Origin: Desulfovibrio sp. UBA2564
Lineage (GTDB): Bacteria; Desulfobacterota; Desulfovibrionia; Desulfovibrionales; Desulfovibrionaceae
DNA length: 20,597 nucleotides
Reading direction: 5' to 3'
Assembly (NCBI GenBank): GCA_002340305.1
Contig: DDLU01000257.1
Coordinates: 1-20,597, forward strand
In this document: in pieces, positions 14,451-20,597 of the stretch
How positions within the stretch are numbered: the stretch's first letter is position 1
Layout of the letters: each line of letters starts with the position of its first letter
Program-made: the position numbers and the translations under genes
The notes under the pieces: model-generated
What the model was told of the DNA's origin: nothing
What the model saw: only the letters and a program-made list of their open reading frames with translations
Database searches by the model: none

Positions 14451-16154
14451 TTACAGTACGCACTTATCGCACTTGGCATCGATATCTTTTTCCTCATCCC
14501 CGGTGATAGAAATAACCAGCGGGATTACTACCGGGTCACGGCCCAGAACTTTGCGGAAAAAGCGGCGCAGGGCAGAGCGGATGCGTTCCTTGAGCTTGTT
14601 GGTGTGCCCCGGAGGGATATTTTCGAAAACATCAAGAACGATGCATTTGGCATCTTCCAGCAAATGTGAATACTGCTGTTCGAAGACAAATCCCTTGGAT
14701 GTTACTTCCGGTCCTTTGAGGATTTCTCCAGTCTCCACATCGACGACCAGTGCAACGATTACCAGCCCTTCGCCAGCCAGAAGCTGTCTTTCTTTGAGGA
14801 CGGTCTGTCCCACATCACCAACGCCTTTGCCGTCAACGAGGGTGCATTGCACAGGCACGTTTTCTTCAAAGCGGATGCCGTGGAGCAGAAATGTCACCGG
14901 TTCTCCGTCTTCAACAACCAGTGCCCGTTCCGGAGCAACCCCGGTTTCAACAGCCAGACGGGAGTGTTTGATAAGATGGCGGTATTCACCATGGACCGGG
15001 ATAAAATATTTGGGGCGCACAGTTTCGAGCATAGTACGCAATTCTTCGCGATGGGCATGACCTGATGCGTGGATACCCTGAACCTTTTCATAAAGGACTT
15101 CCGCGCCGAGCTTATACAGCCTGTTAATGACTCGGGTGATAGCCTTGGTGTTGCCCGGAATAAAGCGCGAGGACATGAGTACGAGGTCGCCTTCTTTAAT
15201 TGAAAGCTGGCGGTGGTCCCCGGTGGACAGGCGTGAAAGTGAGGCCAGTGATTCGCCCTGAGATCCGGTTACGAGCAGTACGATTTCATCGTCGCGGTAG
15301 TCTGGCAGGTCTTCTAGGTCGATGAGGGTTCCGCCCGGAAAGCGCAGCTTGCCCATGTCGCGGGCCAGTTCGATATTGCGGGCCAGGGATTTGCCGCTGA
15401 CGCCAACTTTTCTTTTGGCTTCCACGGCGAGATCGAAAATCTCCTGCATGCGTTGGATATGGCTTGAGAAGAGAGTAACCAGAATACGACCATCCGCTTC
15501 AATGAAAAGATCGCGCATGGTATTCTTGATTTCATGTTCTGTAAGCGCGTAGCCATCCTGCTCCACGTTTGTGGAATCAGAGAAGAGCAGGGTAACACCC
15601 GGATCGGAAAATTTGGCAATGGCTTCAAGGTCGGTGGCATGTCCGTCCAGCGGATTGCGGTCTATTTTGAAATCCCCGGTATGGATTATACGCCCCACGG
15701 GTGTTTCGATGCCCAGTGCGTAACCGTCAATGATGGAATGGCAGACCGGGAAGAAATTGAAGTGCATGTCACCGAGTTCAATGCGGTCATGCGGTTTAAC
15801 TTCGATCAGCTGGACATAGTCTTCAAGATTATGCTCGCGGAGTTTGTTTTCAACCAGTCCGAGAGTGAATTTGGAGCCGTAAACAGGAACATCTATATAA
15901 GGAAGCAACCACGGCAAAGCACCGATATGATCTTCGTGACCATGCGTCAGAACGATACCCTTAAGGGTATTTTTTTGGGTCAGGATATGGTCGAAGCGGG
16001 GAATGGCAATGTCTACGCCGAAAAGGGCATCGTCTGGGAAAATCAGGCCGCAGTCGATTACCACGGCACTTTCAGCAGTGCTGAGCATCATACAGTTCAG
16101 GCCGATTTCACCGAGTCCCCCGAGCGGGCATACTGTAAGCTGGGGATCATGCAT
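14451..16154 (-). CDS. rnj: Ribonuclease J
   Basis: A 567-residue metallo-beta-lactamase/beta-CASP nuclease with 5'-3' exonuclease and endonuclease activity on mRNA and rRNA. The zinc motif HGHEDH is at 71-76; further ligands are H139 in FPVCHS, D161 in HTGDF and H388 in PVHGEYRH. The beta-CASP part includes DSTNVEQDG (193-201) and the phosphate-binding IHASGHAHREE (361-371). The C-terminal domain to 567 is complete and ends in KCDKCVL, an unusual tail with two Cys. The ATG at 16154 overlaps the plsC end by 8 nt, with GGAG about 8 nt upstream, so the two are translated together. RNase J in place of RNase E as a main decay enzyme is common outside gammaproteobacteria; whether RNase E is also present cannot be seen. 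Confidence 0.95.
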   Translation of the reverse strand: MHDPQLTVCPLGGLGEIGLNCMMLSTAESAVVIDCGLIFPDDALFGVDIAIPRFDHILTQKNTLKGIVLTHGHEDHIGALPWLLPYIDVPVYGSKFTLGLVENKLREHNLEDYVQLIEVKPHDRIELGDMHFNFFPVCHSIIDGYALGIETPVGRIIHTGDFKIDRNPLDGHATDLEAIAKFSDPGVTLLFSDSTNVEQDGYALTEHEIKNTMRDLFIEADGRILVTLFSSHIQRMQEIFDLAVEAKRKVGVSGKSLARNIELARDMGKLRFPGGTLIDLEDLPDYRDDEIVLLVTGSQGESLASLSRLSTGDHRQLSIKEGDLVLMSSRFIPGNTKAITRVINRLYKLGAEVLYEKVQGIHASGHAHREELRTMLETVRPKYFIPVHGEYRHLIKHSRLAVETGVAPERALVVEDGEPVTFLLHGIRFEENVPVQCTLVDGKGVGDVGQTVLKERQLLAGEGLVIVALVVDVETGEILKGPEVTSKGFVFEQQYSHLLEDAKCIVLDVFENIPPGHTNKLKERIRSALRRFFRKVLGRDPVVIPLVISITGDEEKDIDAKCDKCVL

Positions 16155-16872
16155 CTTTTAGCTCCGCGTATGCTTTGCCCATTACTTCCTCAAGCTGTTC
16201 TTTGAGTTTTACACGGTCACGAACTTTGTATTCGGAAATATCGATAGGCGGCAGGGCCTTGATTTTGATCTCCTGAAAAGGATTCATCCACAGGCTGTGT
16301 TTTCTACAAACCTTGTTGATTCCATACATGACCACCGGGGCAATAGGTTTCTGGCATTTAAGAGCCAGCACCATTCCGCCGGTTTTAAATTCCATGAGAC
16401 CGTCTTTTTCCGGGGCAGGGTTGCGTGTGCCTTCGGGGAAGATCAGCGGGGAAAGGCCGCTGTTGGCAGTATCGATAGCGTTCTGAATGTCGCGCATAGC
16501 CTGTCTGCGGTTTTCGCGGTCAATTGAAATATGTCTGCCTGCACTCATTGCATGACCGAAAACCGGGAAATCAAAAAGCTGCTTTTTAGCAACAAACTTG
16601 AACTCCCACGGTGCAAGAAATTTGAAGAGCAGGGGGATGTCGTAAAAGCTTTGGTGGTTGACCATGAACACGTAGGTTTCGTTTTCATCCAGAGCACTTA
16701 AATCCACACGGTTTGTGCTGGCGCAGAGCCAGACAACAAGTTTGCCCCAGTTGCGTTCACACCAATGGCTGGAGGTCTGGTTGCGTCCGATAATAGCCAC
16801 GATGGAAAAGAAAATGGTGGCCGGAAAAAATACAAGATAGAAAAATAAGGTTCTAAGTAAGCTCACGGTCAT
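16147..16872 (-). CDS. plsC: 1-acyl-sn-glycerol-3-phosphate acyltransferase (PlsC family)
   Basis: Membrane-associated acyltransferase, 241 residues from the ATG at 16872, making phosphatidic acid from lysophosphatidic acid; its product is the substrate of CdsA encoded elsewhere in the window. An N-terminal hydrophobic segment (about 5-28) is followed by the catalytic HX4D as NHQSFYD (H73, D78) and the substrate-binding FPEGTR (145-150). The start is uncertain: the chosen ATG places the membrane segment normally but has no Shine-Dalgarno, and other in-frame starts at 16935 (ATG) and 16956 (TTG) also lack one. The gene overlaps RNase J by 8 nt. A related lysophospholipid acyltransferase specificity is possible. 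Confidence 0.9.
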   Translation of the reverse strand: MTVSLLRTLFFYLVFFPATIFFSIVAIIGRNQTSSHWCERNWGKLVVWLCASTNRVDLSALDENETYVFMVNHQSFYDIPLLFKFLAPWEFKFVAKKQLFDFPVFGHAMSAGRHISIDRENRRQAMRDIQNAIDTANSGLSPLIFPEGTRNPAPEKDGLMEFKTGGMVLALKCQKPIAPVVMYGINKVCRKHSLWMNPFQEIKIKALPPIDISEYKVRDRVKLKEQLEEVMGKAYAELKDA

Positions 16873-16980
16873 TATTTTTGTTAAACTGTTCAATGGATAA
16901 ATATATTTATGGTCGGGGATTATTGCCCTAGCCATGCATTCATTAATTAATATCAAATAAGCAATCCATTAAGTAGTTTA

Positions 16981-17014
16981 ATTTTCCCCGCTGGACAAGG
17001 GGGCGAGGGAAAAT
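16981..17014. repeat. 34-nt inverted repeat upstream of plsC
   Basis: ATTTTCCC (16981-16988) and GGGAAAAT (17007-17014) form a perfect 8-bp arm pair with an 18-nt loop that itself contains C-rich and G-rich halves. It lies about 110 bp before plsC and behind katG. It could be an operator or a transcript-end structure. Confidence 0.45.
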
Positions 17015-17050
17015 AATGAAAATAAGGCAATTCATTGATGGAAAACAAAA

Positions 17051-17079
17051 GGGCGTTCCAACTTCCATTGAAATGCCCC
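17051..17079 (-). terminator. Probable katG terminator
   Basis: On the minus strand GGGGCATTTC and GGAACGCCC form a stem with one A-C mismatch and a wobble, followed by TTTTGTTTT. It starts 26 nt after the katG stop. Confidence 0.6.
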
Positions 17080-17105
17080 TGTTATTTGCTTTGGTTTATT
17101 CTATT

Positions 17106-19298
17106 TTATTCAAAATCAAACCTATCCAAATTCATAACCTTATCCCATGCGGCGATAAAGTCAGTTATGAATTTTTTCTTACCATCCTCGCAGCCGTAGA
17201 CTTCGGCAATGGCCCGGAGCTGGGAATTGGCACCGAAGATAAGGTCGATGCGGGTAGCGGTCCATTTCAGTTCGCCGCTTTCCCGGTCACGGCCTTCGAA
17301 GTGTTCGGCATCTTCGGATGTGGGAGTCCAGATTGTGCCGATATCGAGTAGGTTCGTGAAGAAGTCGTTACTCAGGCTTTCCGGTTTGTCGGTGAAAATG
17401 CCATGCTTTGATCCATCGAAGTTGGCATCAAGCATACGCATCCCGCCGATAAGCACTGTTATTTCCGGCGCGGTCAGGGTCATGAGTTGCGCTTTGTCAA
17501 TGAGCAGTTCTTCCGGAGTTACCGAGTATTTTACCTTTTGGTAATTGCGGAAACCGTCGGCAGTAGGTTCAAGCACGGCGAAGGAGTGTTCGTCGGTCTG
17601 GTCTTGGGAGGCATCGGTACGTCCCGGAGTAAAAGGTACGGTTACATCAAAGCCTGCGTTCTTTGCTCCCTGTTCCACTGCCGCGCAACCACCGAGTACG
17701 ATCAGGTCGGCAATAGAAATTTTTTTACTGCCGGACCGGCTGTTGAATTCCTGCCGGATTCCTTCAAGAGTCTTGAGTAGCTCAGGTAATTGCAGGGGCT
17801 GGTTCACGTACCAGTCTTTTTGCGGGGCAAGGCGAATTCGTGCTCCGTTTGCGCCGCCGCGCTTGTCTGAGTCGCGGTAGGTGGAAGCGGAAGCCCATGC
17901 AGCGGAAACCAGTTTGGAAATAGACAGACCTGATGCCAGAATCTTTGCTTTCAGGTCAGCAATATCTTTGTCATCAATCAGCTCGTGGTCCACTGCCGGA
18001 ACCGGGTCCTGCCAGATGAGTTCTTCTGCCGGAATCATGGAACCCAGATAACGGGAGCGCGGTCCCATATCGCGATGGGTCAGCTTGAACCATGCACGGG
18101 CAAATGCATCAGCGAAATCTTCCGGGTTCTCGTGGAACCGTTTAGCGATGGGTGCGTAGATCGGGTCCATGCGCAGGGAAAGGTCTGCGGTGGTCATCAT
18201 GGGTGCATGTGTTTTGGACGGATCATGGGCATCCGGCACGGCTTTTTTCGCTTCGGGGTCAGAGGGGTGCCATTGCCAAGCTCCGGCAGGACTTTTTTCG
18301 AGGTTCCATTCATATCCGAAGAGGGTGTCAAAATAGCTGTTGTCCCACGTGATTGGCGTCGGAGTCCAAGCTCCTTCAATTCCACTGGATATGGTGTCGT
18401 CGCCCTTGCCGCTGCCGAATTTGCTCTTCCAGCCCAGTCCCTGCTGGTTAATGGGAGCACCTTCAGGATCTGGTCCGACATTGGCTGCGTCCCCGGCACC
18501 GTGGCATTTACCGAAAGTATGGCCGCCAGCCACGAGGGCCACGGTTTCTTCATCGTTCATGGCCATGCGCGCAAAGGTTGTACGCACGTCTTTACCGGAT
18601 GCCACAGCATTGGGCTCTCCGTTAGGACCTTCGGGGTTCACGTAGATCAAACCCATTTGCACAGCTGCCAGCGGATTATCAAGCTTGCGGTCGCCTGAAT
18701 AGCGGGAATCGCCGAGCCATGTGTCTTCATCTCCCCAGTAAATATCTTCTTCCGGTTCCCATATGTCTTCGCGGCCTCCGGCGAATCCAAAGGGCTTGAG
18801 TCCCATGGATTCAATGGCGCAGTTCCCGGCAAAGATCATCAGGTCGGCCCATGAAATTTTGCGTCCGTATTTCTTTTTGATGGGCCAGAGAAGACGGCGT
18901 GCTTTGTCAAGGTTTACGTTGTCGGGCCAGCTATTGAGAGGAGCGAGGCGTTGGCTGCCTGAGCCTGCACCACCGCGACCATCACCGATGCGGTAGGTTC
19001 CGGCACTATGCCATGCCATGCGGATGAAAAGCGGACCGTAATGTCCATAATCTGCGGGCCACCAATCCTGTGAGGTAGTCATTAATTCGAAAATGTCTTT
19101 TTTTAAGGCTTCAAGGTCCAGTTTTTTAAATTCTTCAGCGTAGTCGAATTCTTTGCCCATGGGATCTGATTTTGTGGAATGCTGATGCAGAATGTTCAGG
19201 TTAAGCTGGTTGGGCCACCAGTCTTTATTTGAGGTGCCGCTTCCGGCTACCTGACTTGAAGTGCGTCCTGTTATCGGACATCTTTTTTCGTCACTCAT
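17106..19298 (-). CDS. katG: Catalase-peroxidase
   Basis: A 730-residue bifunctional heme enzyme removing hydrogen peroxide. The ATG at 19298 (MSDEKRCPITG) is chosen because GGGAG lies 7 nt upstream; an earlier in-frame ATG at 19316 contains that site within its codons. The N-terminal half holds the active site: R93, W96 and H97 in RMAWHSAG, Y209 in GLIYVNPEG, M235 in RMAMND (W96-Y209-M235 would form the KatG cross-link) and the proximal His H250 in GGHTFGK. The C-terminal half is the degenerate duplicate domain typical of the family. No signal peptide. It stands alone between two terminators, as expected for an oxygen-defence gene in an anaerobe. Horizontal origin is plausible but not testable here. 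Confidence 0.97.
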   Translation of the reverse strand: MSDEKRCPITGRTSSQVAGSGTSNKDWWPNQLNLNILHQHSTKSDPMGKEFDYAEEFKKLDLEALKKDIFELMTTSQDWWPADYGHYGPLFIRMAWHSAGTYRIGDGRGGAGSGSQRLAPLNSWPDNVNLDKARRLLWPIKKKYGRKISWADLMIFAGNCAIESMGLKPFGFAGGREDIWEPEEDIYWGDEDTWLGDSRYSGDRKLDNPLAAVQMGLIYVNPEGPNGEPNAVASGKDVRTTFARMAMNDEETVALVAGGHTFGKCHGAGDAANVGPDPEGAPINQQGLGWKSKFGSGKGDDTISSGIEGAWTPTPITWDNSYFDTLFGYEWNLEKSPAGAWQWHPSDPEAKKAVPDAHDPSKTHAPMMTTADLSLRMDPIYAPIAKRFHENPEDFADAFARAWFKLTHRDMGPRSRYLGSMIPAEELIWQDPVPAVDHELIDDKDIADLKAKILASGLSISKLVSAAWASASTYRDSDKRGGANGARIRLAPQKDWYVNQPLQLPELLKTLEGIRQEFNSRSGSKKISIADLIVLGGCAAVEQGAKNAGFDVTVPFTPGRTDASQDQTDEHSFAVLEPTADGFRNYQKVKYSVTPEELLIDKAQLMTLTAPEITVLIGGMRMLDANFDGSKHGIFTDKPESLSNDFFTNLLDIGTIWTPTSEDAEHFEGRDRESGELKWTATRIDLIFGANSQLRAIAEVYGCEDGKKKFITDFIAAWDKVMNLDRFDFE

Positions 19299-19382
19299 GT
19301 TTTTCTCCCGTTTCATTTGGATTCGGAATTTTTAGACTGTTGCCCACAATATCACTGATTTCCGGTTTAATCCACGGGAGAA

Positions 19383-19410
19383 ATGTTAATTTGTATCTGC
19401 GTGTAGGCAA
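19383..19410 (-). promoter_or_regulatory. Candidate katG promoter
   Basis: On the minus strand TTGCCT (19405-19410) and TAACAT (19383-19388) are separated by 16 nt, each matching the sigma-70 consensus at 4 of 6. It lies between the upstream terminator and katG and would give a leader of about 80 nt. Confidence 0.35.
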
Positions 19411-19413
19411 TAG

Positions 19414-19440
19414 AAAAGGCCGGGACACATGCCCCGGCCT
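19414..19440 (-). terminator. Terminator after the EF-G gene
   Basis: On the minus strand AGGCCGGG and CCCGGCCT pair around an 8-nt loop, followed by TTTT. It starts about 38 nt after the stop at 19479. Confidence 0.93.
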
Positions 19441-19478
19441 AAGTAGTTCAACCTTAATTAAGAATAAAGAGGTGCGCT

Positions 19479-20597
19479 TTATTCTTCCTTACCTGCATTA
19501 AATTCTTCAATGACTTTTTCCGCGATGGGTGGCGGGCATTCCTCGTAGTGGGACATTTCCATGGTGAAAGTTCCCTGTCCACCGGTCATGGAACGCAGGT
19601 CCGGTGCGTACTTGAGAATTTCAGACATGGGCACGTGGGCCTTAACTTCGGTCACACCTGCGGTGGAGTCGGAACCGAGTACCTTACCACGGCGGGAAGA
19701 AAGGTCGCCGATGATATCACCCATGAACTCGTCAGGAACTTCAACCACAACATTCATCAACGGCTCAAGCAGGGAAACCCCGGCCTGTTCGCAGGCTTTT
19801 TTGAAAGCCATGGATCCGGCAACCTTGAAAGCCATTTCCGAGGAGTCAACGGAATGATAGGAGCCGTCATAAAGAGTGACTTTGAAGTCGATGATGGGTG
19901 AACCTGCCAGTACACCTTTCTGAGCTGCTTCCTGCACACCTTTATCAACTGCTGGGATATACTGCTTAGGAATTACACCACCAACGATGTTGTTTACGAA
20001 TTCGTAGCCGTCACCTTTGGTTTGCGGTTCGAGCTTGATCCAGCAGTCACCGAACTGTCCGCGTCCACCGGACTGTTTCTTAAAGCGTCCCTGAACTTCT
20101 GCAAAGCCCTTGATGGTTTCACGGTAGGGAACCTTGGGTGCGTTGAGCACGATTTCAGCCTTGTAGCGACGCTTTGCTTTCTCAACGGAGATTTCGATAT
20201 GGTTCTGACCCATACCGGAAAGCAGAATATCGCCGGTTTCCTCGTCACGGGAAAGACTGAGGTTGATGTCTTCGGCAAGGAGTTTCTGGATAGCTTGGAA
20301 AACCTTATCTTCATCGCCTTTTTCTGCCGGAGAAAGAGCAAAGGTGATCAGCTGCGGAGCCAGCTGCGGTTTTTCCATGGTGAATTTGTTGCCGTCATCG
20401 CAAAGGGTGTCGCCGGTGAAAGTCTCCTTAAGCTTGGCGAGGGTGATGATTGCACCGGGTCCTGCGGGATTCTTGAGCGGCTTCTGTTCCTTACCGACCA
20501 TGAGTTGGACGTTGCCCATTCTTTCCTTGGCACCGGTATTGGTGTTGGTCAGGGTCAGGTCGCCGCTGACGGTTCCGGAGAGAACACGGCATACGGT
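19479..20597 (-). CDS. fusA: Elongation factor G family GTPase (partial, N-terminus beyond window)
   Basis: The last 372 residues are visible and the frame enters from the right edge. They cover the end of domain II (RVLSGTVSGD, KERMGNVQ, TFTGDTLCD), domain III (KPQLAPQLITFALSPAEKGD, SRDEETGDILLSGMGQNHIE), domain IV (PYRETIKG, GGRGQFGDCWIKLEP, SVDSSEMAFKVAGSMAFKKA) and domain V (EVPDEFMGDIIGDLSSRRGK, DLRSMTGGQGTFTMEMSHYE). EF-G drives translocation and, with RRF, ribosome recycling. Details such as SGMGQNHIE in place of the usual SGMGELHLE and the short KGFAEVQGRFKKQSGG stretch resemble the EF-G-like or second EF-G group more than the main str-operon EF-G. The G domain is outside the window, so the paralogue type cannot be settled. 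Confidence 0.88.
   Translation of the reverse strand, partial: TVCRVLSGTVSGDLTLTNTNTGAKERMGNVQLMVGKEQKPLKNPAGPGAIITLAKLKETFTGDTLCDDGNKFTMEKPQLAPQLITFALSPAEKGDEDKVFQAIQKLLAEDINLSLSRDEETGDILLSGMGQNHIEISVEKAKRRYKAEIVLNAPKVPYRETIKGFAEVQGRFKKQSGGRGQFGDCWIKLEPQTKGDGYEFVNNIVGGVIPKQYIPAVDKGVQEAAQKGVLAGSPIIDFKVTLYDGSYHSVDSSEMAFKVAGSMAFKKACEQAGVSLLEPLMNVVVEVPDEFMGDIIGDLSSRRGKVLGSDSTAGVTEVKAHVPMSEILKYAPDLRSMTGGQGTFTMEMSHYEECPPPIAEKVIEEFNAGKEE

Noticed and set aside
17016..17351. Open frame on the plus strand running into the katG 3' end.
   Set aside because: Most of it is antisense to katG, and the start region coincides with the probable katG terminator.
19299..19413. Search for a PerR- or OxyR-like operator in front of katG.
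   Set aside because: No palindrome matching the known AT-rich PerR box or an OxyR pattern could be seen; only short chance symmetries.

Overview
The window reads as a chromosomal segment of a Gram-negative sulfate reducer of the Desulfovibrionaceae type, probably a marine Maridesulfovibrio/Desulfovibrio relative. This is an inference from protein character, moderate GC, a short EF-Ts, RNase J, and lipoproteins and signal peptides that imply an outer membrane. No database search was possible. Nearly everything is on the minus strand, so genes are read from the right edge to the left.

Right to left: (i) 20597-19479, the C-terminal part of an EF-G family GTPase, closed by a strong terminator. 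(ii) 19298-17106, catalase-peroxidase katG on its own. (iii) 16872-14451, a plsC-type acyltransferase overlapping ribonuclease J. (iv) 14367-13600, a fumarylacetoacetate-hydrolase-family enzyme. (v) 13444-12048, rpsB-tsf, with a folded leader before rpsB and a terminator after tsf. (vi) 11611-9632, pyrH-frr-uppS packed with 2-4 nt gaps, preceded by a 436-bp structured leader region and closed by a terminator. (vii) 9407-5628, a four-gene envelope cassette: an SH3-domain lipoprotein, a tiny lipoprotein and two secreted proteins, none of which I can assign to a function. (viii) 3863-5593, the only plus-strand gene, a GAF/HD-GYP signalling protein that converges on the cassette and shares a bidirectional terminator with it. 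(ix) 3411-1, cdsA-dxr-rseP-tsaB, tightly coupled.

The familiar bacterial cluster rpsB-tsf-pyrH-frr-uppS-cdsA-dxr-rseP is therefore present in its usual order. It joins translation, ribosome recycling, UMP supply, undecaprenyl carrier synthesis, phospholipid precursor synthesis, isoprenoid synthesis and site-2 proteolysis. It is cut twice: by a terminator and new leader between tsf and pyrH, and by about 6.2 kb (3412-9631) between uppS and cdsA carrying the envelope cassette and the HD-GYP gene. That interruption is the most unusual part of the window. The candidates for undescribed biology are the four-gene envelope cassette with its tandem 20-bp-spaced promoter repeats, the large insert inside the HD-GYP domain, and the RNA structures ahead of rpsB and pyrH.
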